A model generated the notes under the pieces. That model was not told the DNA's origin, ran no database searches, and was given only the letters and a program-made list of their open reading frames with translations. A DNA stretch of 64,000 bases from Tetracladium setigerum (lineage: Eukaryota > Ascomycota > Leotiomycetes > Helotiales). This document shows positions 23,376 through 34,117 of this stretch, in pieces. Numbering within the stretch: position 1 is the stretch's first letter; each line of letters begins with the position of its first letter. The stretch is taken from contig PZJY01000007.1 in NCBI GenBank assembly GCA_031472005.1, forward strand, positions 2,033,808 to 2,097,807, in the 5' to 3' direction. Made by a program: the position numbers and the translations under genes.

Positions 23376-24878
23376 TCATGAATCCCAAACCGGTCCATAA
23401 GCCGGCACACCTCTACTCTCCAACTCATAAACAACCCACTTCGTAACCTCCTTATTACTCACACAAAACACCGCTTCGGCCCCTTCCTCCCTATACAAAG
23501 CATAAGCCAAACTAACCAAATCTTTTCGGCCTTGCTTATGCGTATCAATAATTACTGCATCCGGATCAACCTCCAATACACGGTCACAAATCTCATCACC
23601 AAACGTATCGCGTGGTTCTGGCGCGGACCAGAGGACCCGACAGCGTGTGGAGGGGATGTTCATCATGGTCCCGAGACAGGGGCCGATTCCTGAGCCGGTC
23701 GTGACGACGATGACTTTGCGGAAGATTTGGGCCATGCAGAGGACACCAACAGTGGGGAGACCTCGTGTGTAGTACCACTTCTTGGGATTGTTGATCGCTC
23801 GTCTGGTCCAGTCTCCTGCGTTGGAGACGATGAGGGAACTGCCGTTTCCGTCTGGCGCTGGGATGCATGCGAATGAGTGCCATTCCTTTAAGGGAGCGTC
23901 AGCGATGCGGTAGACGACGCAGTTGTTGACTTTCTCGGGTAAATGGAGTCGGATAGCGTGGACGCCTACGCCGAGTCTCTCAGGCTCGATTTTAAGTCTT
24001 CGAAGTCTCATCCAAGGGAGTGCTACGTGGAAAGAAGTGATAACCAGCATCCAGAAAGCGGGTAATTTATGAAGTTCTGCTCCTGGTGAGACGGGACCCG
24101 ATTGATGCCCCAAAGCACGAGTGAATAGCCAAAGTTCTGGAAAGAATGTGGCGAGGCAAATCCATCCTCCAAACCGGTGAATAACTTCGAATGTGTTGTG
24201 TGAGCGAGCTCGTATGAGAGGATATGCTGCTATCACCATTGACCAGAGCATGCCAGCTACTACAAAGGAGCAGAGAATGATGTATGGATCTGCTATCCGG
24301 ACGGTGTGGAATTCCCAGCTGAGGAGTGCTGCGATCATGGTAAACCATATCACGGAACACATCGCTGCTCCACTGTGAAGGCCGCCATATTCATATATTT
24401 TGGCGATTGAGCGGCGGATTCGTAATGGGGTTGAGAAGGGAACAAGCCAGCTGATTTTGAACAGGATGTTGAGGATGTAATCTTGCCGGATGAGGACTGC
24501 TATTAACATGTTGAATGATGCCGCGGTGGACATATCGACAAGGAGCGGGGAGTAGTATGACCTCCGCTTCATGGTAATTATTTTGTGACCGTGCCAGATG
24601 TTGATTATGAATACCGAGAGGAAGATGCGTCGGTACACTCCAAAAACTGTCCATCGTGCGAACTGGAGAAAGTAATTGCGCCGAGGAAGGGGATGCGATG
24701 CGGGAAGTCGATCGACTTCGGCGATATTCGAGGAGTTGGAGTTGAGGTCATCCGAGTCGTCGTCAGACTCGGTTTTGTCGAGGAAGGGCTCATTCTCTTC
24801 TGTTTCTTTCCGTCCTAATGAATCCATCTCCATATCCCTCGCCCCGGCAGATGTAAAAAGGCCTCCCATGATGCGCAA
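23376..24878 (-). CDS. TmpA-like integral membrane flavoreductase
   Basis: A single exon of 500 residues. After an acidic N-terminal segment there are several hydrophobic helices (about residues 75-285), then a cytosolic C-terminal half with a ferric-reductase-like FAD/NAD(P) fold: VIVVTTGSGIGPCLG is the nucleotide-binding glycine motif, and VLWSAPEPRDTFGDEI and AEAVFCVSNKEVTKWV follow as in the family. It resembles A. nidulans TmpA, a plasma-membrane flavoprotein affecting asexual sporulation, and the matching C-terminal region of some adenylate-forming fungal enzymes. Substrate and electron acceptor are unknown. The ATG at 24878 is the most upstream; one at 24869 or in MEMDSLG would also fit. 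Confidence 0.8.
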   Translation of the reverse strand: MRIMGGLFTSAGARDMEMDSLGRKETEENEPFLDKTESDDDSDDLNSNSSNIAEVDRLPASHPLPRRNYFLQFARWTVFGVYRRIFLSVFIINIWHGHKIITMKRRSYYSPLLVDMSTAASFNMLIAVLIRQDYILNILFKISWLVPFSTPLRIRRSIAKIYEYGGLHSGAAMCSVIWFTMIAALLSWEFHTVRIADPYIILCSFVVAGMLWSMVIAAYPLIRARSHNTFEVIHRFGGWICLATFFPELWLFTRALGHQSGPVSPGAELHKLPAFWMLVITSFHVALPWMRLRRLKIEPERLGVGVHAIRLHLPEKVNNCVVYRIADAPLKEWHSFACIPAPDGNGSSLIVSNAGDWTRRAINNPKKWYYTRGLPTVGVLCMAQIFRKVIVVTTGSGIGPCLGTMMNIPSTRCRVLWSAPEPRDTFGDEICDRVLEVDPDAVIIDTHKQGRKDLVSLAYALYREEGAEAVFCVSNKEVTKWVVYELESRGVPAYGPVWDS

Positions 24879-26009
24879 GCACTCCTTTCCTTATGCGCCC
24901 TCGCTCGTCTTGTAGATTTCACCAAGGCGTCGATGGAATCAGCCCACATGCAATGCCACTTGGATGCCAGCGATAGTTTCCTTCCAACGATGTATATGAT
25001 GATCCCAAGTTAACTCCGAATGACGAACTAAGAGAATGCAGTGATAGTAATAATTATAAGAGAATAATTGACAGGAACAGAAACAAGAGAAAGAACGTAA
25101 TGGGAAGAATGGTGGGTGTGAGCTGCTGGTGTTGAGTTACATGGAGGTGGTTATGCGGGCGGACCCCTGGAAAATCTATCGATAATCGTCCAGCCGCATT
25201 CACTAGTCGGGAATCCATTTTGGTCCAGATCTTGCTGAGAGGGGTCTTGGGTTGACGCTCTAATGCCTTCATCTCGAACTACAAGATGGGAGAAGCGAAG
25301 GGATGAATGTCCAGGCGATGCAAAGGGAAATGCCTTCAGTCTGAAGGGTTTGGAAAGGTGTGTAAGAGGAGAGGAAGGGATGAGATGGTAGGACAAGAAG
25401 ATCCTTAATGTCCATCTCATGTCCACGTTCCCCACCTAGCGGCAGAACTCCACCGCCTTTGGCGAAAGGGCTGTGGTCTTTTTGTAGCCTCGTACGTAGC
25501 CTTGCGCATGACGGGAAGGAAGGCTTCACTCCATAATATGCTTACCTGATCCATCCATCCATCAAAGGATTTGAAAAATTTACAAATGATGCGGTCAATT
25601 GATGATAGCCCAATCTATTCTTATGACAAACCCCAAAACACTTGATGTAGAAGGACTTAGAGATAGAGCGGCTAGTCATTGACAACTCAAGGTCATCAGG
25701 AAGACAGCGATTGGCCTGGAGGGTCTTTTAATAATGATCACGTGATCAATTTTAGTAATGGAACGTCGCTGATTGGCCCACTGTCGAACTCCAAACTAGA
25801 TGGTCCCACTCTTACATCAAGTTTGCCTCCGTCATGCGAGGCTGAACAACTACAAAAGGGACAAGGCCGCCGGCTTTCTACACCTACAATCCAAATCTCC
25901 ATCCAGACCTTCAGCTCTCTCCATCTTTCTCCAACAAACATCTCTCACCATTCTATTTCCCCCAAACCTCTCCACTCCAATCTCTCCAATTCTCCATCCA
26001 ACCTCCACA
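24879..26009. other. Intergenic, divergent promoter region
   Basis: About 1.1 kb between the TmpA-like start (minus) and the cysteine-rich gene (plus). The last 150 bases are strongly pyrimidine-rich, as in many fungal 5' leaders. Overlapping short frames are not supported. Confidence 0.45.
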
Positions 26010-26587
26010 ATGCCTGTCCCAACTACCTGCTGTGGCAAGAACGGCGAGACACAAGGCTGTGCTTGGTATGCCACACTCGTCCGTCCCTTCAATCAAAGAC
26101 CCCATGACTAACGTGCTTTCTTTGCAGCGCTGCTCAAGCAACTTGCTCTTGCGGTCAAAAATCTGCTCTTGCCTGCACTTGTGATAAGGCTTCTACTGAG
26201 AATGCCGTTGTCGGTGCCCGCTGCTCATGCCGTAGGTTTTCCTCGTTCTCTCTTCCCTTATCAACGACCACGCCACATTCTTTCAGCATATTCTCTTTGA
26301 AATGCGCTCGTTTGAAATATAGTCTAACATTATTACCAGGTGCCCGTAAGGCTGGTGAATGCACCTGTGATCGTGCTTCTACTGAGAACACAGCTCCAAG
26401 CGGCTCTGCTTGCGCTTGTGGTGCTCGTCCTGTCGGTATGTGTTCCTCTCTCTCTACCGAACCAGATTTTAGAATCTTGGTACGCAATATACAGTCAGCT
26501 AATACATCTACAGACGCTTGCACTTGCGAGAAGGCCTCAGATGGTGGACTTCTCCCAACCGAGACCGACTTCACCACCAAAGCATAA
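26010..26587 (+). CDS. Cysteine-rich metallothionein-like protein
   Basis: Four small exons, 26010-26065, 26128-26231, 26340-26435 and 26514-26587, join in frame to 109 residues. The protein starts MPVPTTCCGKNG and consists of repeated cysteine modules: CSCG, CTCDKASTENAV, CSC, CTCDRASTENTA, CACG, CTCEKASDGG. The repeated CxC pairs and near absence of hydrophobic core suggest metal chelation, as in metallothioneins, and similar fungal proteins are usually annotated only as cysteine-rich. Three of the four modules carry the C-x-C-[DE]-[KR]-A-S signature, and introns fall between modules, which hints at growth by exon duplication. Copper or zinc binding is inferred, not shown. Confidence 0.82.
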
Positions 26588-27801
26588 ATCACCTGCATCT
26601 GTACAACACGCCTTTCATTTTTCTCAACAGCATTCGTGGGTGGTATAAGGGGACTTTAAAATAACTAAGGGTTGGAGTTTGGAAGGAGTTACTTGGATCA
26701 CCGCGGTCGTCTCTTTACCTGGGTACTTTGTTGGCGCCTTGCATTTCCATTGCCGAGTATTTGACTCGCCGAAGCAAAATGGATCTTTTAATTCAAAACA
26801 TCCACAACTCTCTCACATCGTTGAATTCTTCACTCACAATTGTCGAGGACTACAAACTTCGTGTCCTGGAGTCCCTTCATTTATTCTACATCTTCCTTTG
26901 TTACGCTTGGCCTGTCCTGTCTGCTCTCGTCGGTGGTAGAGCTTCATGGCTTGAACAGTCAATTATCTTCCACCTCTTCACCAACTTCGCCGAATTCTTT
27001 CAGTTCAGCACTTTCGAACGATGCCTGAGCTCACATATATAAGTACTAGCCATTCCCAGGACCAGGAAAAACACCACCGCCCAAATCCAAGCTGCGACAG
27101 ACCACATGAAATTCTCTAATCTCCAATATCGACCATTAATGGCAACAGATCCACAGGAACATGAGCAAAATAACCAAGTATCGTATCCAGAGTCAAACTT
27201 CGACGATTTTTATCCTACAATCTCGAAGATGAGAGGGGTCTTATGGAATTTGGTGGACCTCCGTTGAAGACGACTCTTATACGGATTGTTCCAGTGTTGT
27301 CCAGCGATTTCCTTGTCGATGAGCAGACTAAAACACCATCTTAGACTCGTCTTCTTGTCCACAAAATAGTTTGGTTATCCCCTGTTTCCAGATGGCAGGT
27401 GCTTTCGCATTTGAGTGTCTGACGGGGAAGGTGGCAAGGCTTGGCGAGTATAGCAGATTTCAGAGCGTTTTGAAAGAGAGAGCAAATAAATGATCCAGCG
27501 GATATAATTAGCGAATTTAATATTTTCAACATTTGACCTGAATGCCCTTGATATTAATTAAATGTGAGTACAAACCTTTCAGTCCTCCTGAATGTACAAT
27601 TTTGAGGAGAGATTGTCCGCTAGGGAAGGTGTTCCTGACCCCATCTAGTATAACGTACCACTTCGGTACCCGTCTCTTTCTCTCTATTTTACAATTTTAT
27701 ACACTTCCTCTCCAGTTTATTAGCCAATTCTCTCTATATAGCCCTCTCCCCCCCTCCCTTCTAACCTCAATCCCATCCCTTCCTCCATCCTCAATCATCC
27801 A
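26588..27801. other. Intergenic with one weak ORF
   Basis: Contains an 87-codon frame starting at 26780 (MDLLIQNIHNSLTSLNSS..) with a hydrophobic stretch near its middle. No family recognised, no intron support. The region just before 27802 is pyrimidine-rich on the plus strand and probably holds the 3' end of mgm101. Confidence 0.35.
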
Positions 27802-28922
27802 TCAAGCCCCAAATTTCGACTCCTTATAAGGATACCTCACCTCATCATCCTTCCTATACCACAACTGCTTCTTCTTCTTCGTAGGGACATGTTCGACCCA
27901 AACTTGCTTTGCATTCTCCTTCATGAATTTCCTGATGAAGCGCGGATCCCACAGTTCGCTGGCCACCCCTAGATCCTTACAACATCGCATCATCGCGTTG
28001 GATTTACATCCTTCTGTTGCTGTTGGGATGCCTTCGGGTGAGAAATAATCTTGTTCGCCGCGGGCGACTGATACTAATCTAGGGTTGGGGATTAGTGTTA
28101 GTTTTGTTTGCTTGCTTGATGACTGATTTGTATGTATGTATGTGTATGTTCATACTGATGGGACCCAAAAGGCCTCTCCATCCACCCCAAAAAGAAGCAA
28201 GGGTGATATAAAGAAACTAAAAGCAAACTCACCTCCCATGCGCAACCAAAGCATACTCCCTCGTCACACTCCTCCCCGTAACAATCGTCTCCCCCTCGGC
28301 GCCAACCCCCACCCGCCTGGCCCAAACGCCTTATTCAAGATCCGTCGATACTTAATCTCAGGCAAATATACGATCCCATCTGGTTTCACCTCGACATCAT
28401 CAGCCAGCACAGGTGCCAGCAGCACATCTGCAGCTTCTTTGCTGAATGGTTGCGAGGAGAGGCCGTGGAAGGAGCGTGTCCAGTCGACTTGGCGGCTGCC
28501 TTCGTCGAGGATGAGGGGGTTGTCGGCGAGGCCGGAGGTTATGTCTGTTATGGGGGATTGGTCGTCGATAGAGGCAGTGGGTGTGGATGGGGTGTGGTAG
28601 TTGTTGTAGTTGGGTTTGAGGCGGCGGCAGCGGTGGTGCGGGCGGGGATTTTGGGTTTGGTTTCGCGCGTGGATGGGGTTTTGGACAATGTTCTTGATGC
28701 TGAGGGAGCTGCGGTTGAGCGTGCAGTGCTTGCTCCTCCTCCAACGGCGGATCGGTATGTACTCGAAGAGATTGAGCGTTTCGTCGTCCAACTTGCGGTC
28801 GTGCTGCTGCTGGTGTTGGGCGAGGGGAATCGGAAGGCTGGTTGTTTTAGACACCCTGGAATGCTGAGTGATGAAGATGTAGAGAGTGTAGAGCGGGCGG
28901 CTCTGGATATCGAGGTCGCCAT
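27802..28922 (-). CDS. MGM101: Mitochondrial genome maintenance protein MGM101, two apparent frameshifts
   Basis: A Rad52-like single-strand annealing protein of mitochondrial nucleoids, needed to keep and repair mtDNA. The N-terminus (MATSISRAARSTLST..) is Ser/Arg-rich like a mitochondrial presequence. The core is clear: VDWTRSFHGLSSQPFSKEA, PDGIVYLPEIKYRRILNKAF, GPGGWGLAP, then across an intron (donor GTGAGT near 28233, acceptor near 28079) VARGEQDYF, ATEGCKSNAMMRCCKDLG, ELWDPRFIRKF and KDDEVRYPYKE. Frame changes occur twice, each needing one extra base: in a run near 28589 (low-complexity linker) and in the five-base C run at 28291-28295 just after GLAPR. Since the core is fully conserved on either side, base-call errors are likelier than decay. 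Confidence 0.88.
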
Positions 28923-29237
28923 GGTGGGTGTGGTGATGTAATGTGTTGCGGTAGTTGTGAAGCTGTGTGGTTTTGGTTGTGGTTGGAGTCGCGAATTGAA
29001 TGAGGTTGACGCGCGCCGGTCTATTCTTGAACGCAGCCAAATCCAGAAATTACAACACCAAATAATTATTTTACATAAAATAAATGTGTTAAAAATTGTA
29101 TTATTTAGATTTGATTTGAGCAGAATTGGCTATACGGTTACATATATTACAGAGTATTGAGACATCCCTTTGATCTCAGCAAGTGGCATACAATGGGCAT
29201 CAGTATCTTTAAATTACCATCATCCTCCTCCTCCTCC

Positions 29238-29736
29238 TTAAACATCTTTCATCTCGGTCCTCTTATCATTCTGCTGCATCTTCCAACATTTTCTAAATGT
29301 CTCCAGCTGTAGAAGTTGCACAATAAAATCAGCTCTGAGTTCACATCGTTGCTGGCGATGGGTAATATCTAGCCGTCACCACCACATCTCAATCGAAAAG
29401 TTTTCTCCCTACCTCGGCGCTGCACAATCTCCAATCCTTCTTCTCATAGTAACAATCATTCATCTTCGTATTCTCCGCTGTGAGACAGGTAATTCAGCTG
29501 CAAAAACCTCACTGAATCAAGCGAAGAAGAATATCTTACCAGCACATCCGGTACTGAAGATTCTCTTGTCCCTGTGACAAAAGCATAAGTGTTGGGACTA
29601 GCCAGCTCGTTGGGGATCAAACAGCCAGCACTTACCAGTCATCCGGCTCATCATCATCTTCAACAGCTTCCTCCTTCTTCATCTGGCTCTCGGATTTCAC
29701 CACCTCCTTTTCTGGCGTCGATTGAGTAGAGCCCAT
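29238..29736 (-). CDS. COA4: Cytochrome c oxidase assembly factor COA4-like twin CX9C protein
   Basis: Four short exons, 29736-29636, 29571-29540, 29477-29413 and 29306-29238, with GTAAG/GTAGG donors and CAG acceptors, give 88 residues. After an acidic start (MGSTQSTPEKEVVK) comes DKRIFSTGCAAENTKMNDC and then a second pair in LCSAELETFRKCWK, each spaced C-X9-C. This twin CX9C hairpin, with MNDCYYEKKDWR between, is typical of COA4, an intermembrane-space protein imported by the Mia40 relay and used in complex IV assembly. The exons are too short to stand out as open frames, but all splices keep frame. The start lies 61 bp from the divergent biotin-ligase start. Confidence 0.85.
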
Positions 29737-29797
29737 TTTGATTGATTGTGGAAAGTTCGTGTTGTGTCGTGAAAGGTCTTACGATTTTGAAGGAGAC
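29737..29797. promoter_or_regulatory. 61-bp bidirectional promoter between COA4 and biotin ligase
   Basis: Only 61 bases separate the two divergent ATG codons, so 5' leaders and core promoters must overlap or be very short. Confidence 0.6.
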
Positions 29798-32108
29798 ATG
29801 GCCTCAAGAAAGATGAACGTGCTGGTCTATTCAGGTATTTTTTCTCGTTCCAACCACACCACATATCGAGAGTGCAAAAAAAGGCTGACCATGGGAAAAA
29901 TTTGATCAAGGCAATGGAAGTACGACGGAATCGGTCCGCCATTGTTTGTATACTCTGAGAAGACTGCTCTCCCCAAACTACGCTGTCATTCCCGTGACCG
30001 ACTCGGTCATTCTCAAGGAACCGTGGACGCCATCATGCGCGCTGCTTGTATTTCCAGGCGGTGCTGACATGGGATATTGTCGCTCCTTGAATGGCGAGGG
30101 AACTCGTCGCATTGATCAGTATGTCCGAAGAGGCGGTGCGTTTATTGGATTTTGCGCTGGAGGCTACTTCGGAAGCTCTAGATGCGAATTCGAGGTGGGA
30201 AATAAGCCAATGGAGGTCGTTGGGCCTCGTGAGCTGGGTTTCTTTCCGGGCACTTGTCGTGGTTGCGCTTTCAAGGGATTTGTCTATCACAGTGAGGCTG
30301 GTGCTAAAGCTGTGGAGGTGAAGGTCGAGAAGGAGGCATTTGCCACTGGGGATATCCCACAAGCATTTAGAACTTACTATAATGGAGGTGGTATCTTTGT
30401 CGATGCGGAAAAGTACAAAGACAACCGTGTCGAGATTCTGGCGAAGTACTCGGAACCTTTGGACGTTGAAGGGGGTTCAGCGGCAGTGGTTTACTGTAAA
30501 GTTGGTGAAGGAGGGGTGTTGTTGACCGGACCACATCCGGAGTAGGTATCTCCCATTTTCCACTATGACTATGTCTAATTACTACCAGATTTGCTGCTGT
30601 TAATCTCAATCCAAACGCCAATGGTCCAAACTACCCAGATATAGTCAAAGCCCTAGAAGAAGACGACGAAGCAAGAGTCAACTTCCTAAAGGCCTGCCTC
30701 GCAAAACTTGGGCTGACTATCAGCCAAAACACATCCTCGGTACCATCCCTTTCCCGACTACATCTCTCATCTCTTCATCATTTCTTGGTTCCAGAATTAC
30801 TCGTTTCTTGGGAAGATATCATCGTAGAAGAAGATGGCGAAGAGTACATCAAAGGAGAAAATGACACTTTTCACCTAGAGAAGCAAAGCTCTCGCTGGTC
30901 ATTCAACACACTCCATGCTCTCACCAAAACTCTTACTCTGGTTCAGGCGAACCAGTAGAAGAAACCGATAAAACTGACCATGGTGATTCGAGAGATAGAT
31001 TAGTCGACTATAATGCTATCACCAAACGTCTCATCCCTCATGAGATTCAATGGCCGGGGACGAAGGAGACTCCTTGCTTCAACCATTACTCCTACTTTGC
31101 CAATCTCAAGAAGTACCAAGAAGAGATGGGCGGAGAGGCCGAGGAGTTCGGGAAATATCTTCTCTACGGAGAAGTTGTTACCAGCACAAACACCTTACTT
31201 GAAAAGTATACACTCATTTCCATGCTCTTCGAAATCATTACTTACTTACCTCATTAGAAATTCAACTCTACTCTCAAGACTTCCACCAGGTTTTACTCTT
31301 ACTGCCACCACCCAAGTCGCTGGTCGTGGTAGAGGCTCAAACGTTTGGGTCTCACCACCAGGTTGCCTTATCTTCTCAACCACCATGAAACATCCAATGG
31401 AACTCAGCAATTCAGCACCAGTAGTTTTCATTCAATACCTCGCCGCTATCGCCATCGTCCAAGGTATTCAATCCTACGATAAAGGCTACGAAAACATCCC
31501 CGTAAAACTAAAATGGCCCAACGATATCTGTAAGTCCCCCTCTCTGTTCCTCCCCCATCTCTCTCAAAATGAACCCCGCCAAATTCAAGTCTAACACTAA
31601 CCTACTTGCTTATCCCAAAGACGCCCAAGACCCCACCAAACCCAACCAAAAATCTTTCGTCAAAATCGGCGGCATCCTCGTAAACTCCTCCTACTCCGGC
31701 GGCTCCTACGATCTCGTCGTCGGCATCGGCCTCAACACCTCCAACCCCGCGCCCACAATCTCACTCAACGACCTCCTCCCCCCTCACCTCCCTCAATTCA
31801 CGCTCGAAAAGCTCCTCGCACGCATCGTCACCTGTTTCGAAGTCATCTACAACGATTTCTGCCGCACGGGATTCGATCGGAATTTAGAGATGCTCTACTA
31901 CAAGCATTGGTTGCATACGGATCAGATCGTGACGTTGGAGATGGAGGGGGGCGTGAGAGCGAGGGTGAAGGGGATTAGTAGGAATTGGGGATTGTTAAAG
32001 GTGGAGGAGTTGGGGTGGGAGGATAGGGCGACAGGGAAGGTGTGGGAGTTGCAGAGTGATAGTAATAGTTTTGATTTTTTTAAGGGGTTGTTGAGGACGA
32101 AGACGTAG
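29798..32108 (+). CDS. BPL1: Biotin--protein ligase (holocarboxylase synthetase), one apparent frameshift
   Basis: Attaches biotin to carboxylases such as acetyl-CoA and pyruvate carboxylase. Exon 1 (MASRKMNVLVYSG) starts at 29798 and splices near 29832 to GNGSTTESVRHCLYTLRRLL. The N-terminal half is the glutamine-amidotransferase-like domain (FPGGADMGYC, GGAFIGFCAGGYF). The C-terminal half is the catalytic domain: VVTSTNTLLEK, QVAGRGRGSNVWVSPPG (biotinyl-AMP loop), KLKWPNDIY and KIGGILVNSSY, GIGLN, ending with the C-terminal SH3-like domain. Further introns (near 30540, 31208 and 31530) keep frame. Near 30934 the frame changes by one missing base between ALTKTL and SGEPVEETD. The gene is essential in yeast, so a base-call error is likely. 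Confidence 0.9.
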
Positions 32109-32481
32109 GTATAGAAGATCAGTAGGTAGGTGGTTTGTGAGGGAGTTTTTTTTTGGATAGAACAAAATAGATAGCATAGAATTTAGGATGTGTTTGGGTC
32201 CGTGGTTGTTCTCACCAATGCACTTGATGGCCATATATTTTGTGTTTTTGAGAATATTCTTCTAAACTGAAGCAAGTTCATCGCCTTGGTATCTCACATG
32301 TCTTTGTCCCTCTGTCAGAATTTAAAAGTTGGGCTTTCTTTGAGAATGCGCGTAGACCTGATCAGTACCACGCTAATCAAGCACCTGAGGAACCAGCTTC
32401 TCCCCCTCTCAGAATTCACAGCCATCAATAATTCCAAACCCTCCTCGCTTATTTCCCTCGAACTCAACCTCTATCACCTGC

Positions 32482-33553
32482 TCACAGCTCAAAATCAATC
32501 CCTTCCTCCCGAACACCACCCTCCCCATACACAACCAGAAGACCGCCATCCTCACCCTTCCAACCTATTCCCATCCTACTCTCCCTCTCATCCGAACCCA
32601 ACCTCGTACCCGCCAAAGCATCAGCCAGATCCCCCATCTCCCTCTTGATCCCCTTTCTACTCGCGCGACGAGCCCTCCTCTCACGAACCCTCTCAGTCTT
32701 TTTCGCCCTGGCATATTCCAACTCTACTTCACCTGTAATAGTCGACTTTGCCTTCAATTTATCCACCTTTGATTTCTTTCCCTTTGAGTTTGACACCTTT
32801 GAATTCTGCACCTTCGATTTCGACACCAGCACCTTCGAGCTACGCAGCTTCATCCCATGACTTAACTTCCTCAATACTCTGTCTGATAGACCCATTTCGG
32901 AGAACATAGAACTCAGAGCTTGATCGTAATTGATTTTGTCTACATTGACTTCTAGAAGTTGAAGTTGTTGGTTTTTGACCTCTTGGTCAGAGAGAAATTG
33001 GTCATCGATGAGTTCTTGCACTTCTGCCGATGATACATCTGGTTTGAGTTTTTGGCTGTTTTGGCTGGTGTTGATGGAATTTTGTTCGATGTCTGATGTC
33101 CAGAAGGATTTGGTTTCGGATTTGGCTGTTGCTGTGGGAGTGAGTGCTTCGGTGAATGTTTGGCGTGGCATGTAAGAAGGAGGAGGCAAAGCAAAATCAG
33201 TGATCAGATCGAGATCAGAGCTCTGTTGAACATGGAAGGTATTCAAGATCGGGGGTTCGTAGGTGCTTAATTCGTTGGCTGAACGTCTCTATATGATAGA
33301 TATTAGATATAGTAGAGGGTCTTTGTGGATAGAAGCAGAAGGAGGTCAAGAAAAGGGACCAAGAAGCGGGAAAACAAAGAGGAGGGTTTTATACTCTGTT
33401 CATCCAACTCCTGGTAAAAGTCTCCAAGCGTGCGACTTGCTCTCTATCTTCCAGATCAAGAACATCGTCTTGATCCATTGTTGTGCTTGTCATATCCGAG
33501 TCTAAAGCCATGAGGTCGGTGCCGATTGCGTATTCAGTTTTGTCAATATCCAT
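32482..33553 (-). CDS. Hypothetical protein, lysine-rich C-terminal half
   Basis: Two exons, 33553-33395 and 33288-32482, joined by a GTATAA..TAG intron that keeps frame, giving 321 residues. It starts MDIDKTEYAIGTDLMALDSD and contains LETFTRSWMNR and ELSTYEPPIL, then an acidic middle (VQELIDDQFLSDQEVKNQQL) and a basic part with repeated SK/VSK units (SKVQNSKVSNSKGKKSKV) and ARRASRKGIKREM, which could be a nuclear localisation signal. The pattern of the first 70 residues loosely recalls the start of GINS Sld5, but the rest does not, so no name is given. Its 3' end lies about 370 bp from the stop of the biotin ligase, in convergent orientation. Confidence 0.6.
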
Positions 33554-34117
33554 GCTGGATGTTTGGGTGCGTCGTCGGCGTATGTTGAAGATTGTGAAGG
33601 TTGTGTCGGAGATGTGCTAGAGTTATTTATAAAGGTTTGTATTTCGATGGTGAATATACGGCTTCAAAGGAGGTGGGTCAGTGCTCGTTCAATTCACAGA
33701 GGTGGCCAACTGTTCAGTTTTGAGGTGATGGCTACTGTGCTCTTCGCTTTGATCAGAATTCTGTCCAGGTAATTCTTATCAATTAGAAGGCTATTTCAGA
33801 CTTTGTTTTGTTTGGTTTATAGATTTGTCTTTGGTATGCTCGATTTCAGCAGGGAATTGTGCAAGAAATTTATAATACGCACTCTTCCCTATTCTTTGTC
33901 AACGTCACGTGGAGTCCTTGGAGGATAGTCGGGACTCAAACAATACTTATACCTGTTCTTTAGCAAAGGAATCCTTAATAGTGGTTTCTGAAGTATTGTT
34001 TACCTCTTTCAAGTCCACCCGACATCCGAAGCCACAGAATCCACATTTTTCATACGTTCAGATATCCTTCGAACTTCATAAATAGATATCCGAAAAAGAA
34101 TCTTGTAACACCACCTT
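33554..34117. other. Intergenic
   Basis: About 560 bp, AT-rich, no supported gene. It contains the promoter of the hypothetical gene ending at 32482. Confidence 0.4.

Noticed and set aside
28450..28941. 163-codon plus-strand frame rich in Val, Gly and Glu
   Set aside because: It is the complement of the MGM101 N-terminal coding region, whose core motifs are on the minus strand.
32482..33553. GINS subunit Sld5
   Set aside because: Only a loose N-terminal pattern (R.W...R...EL..YE) is shared; the helical core of Sld5 is absent.
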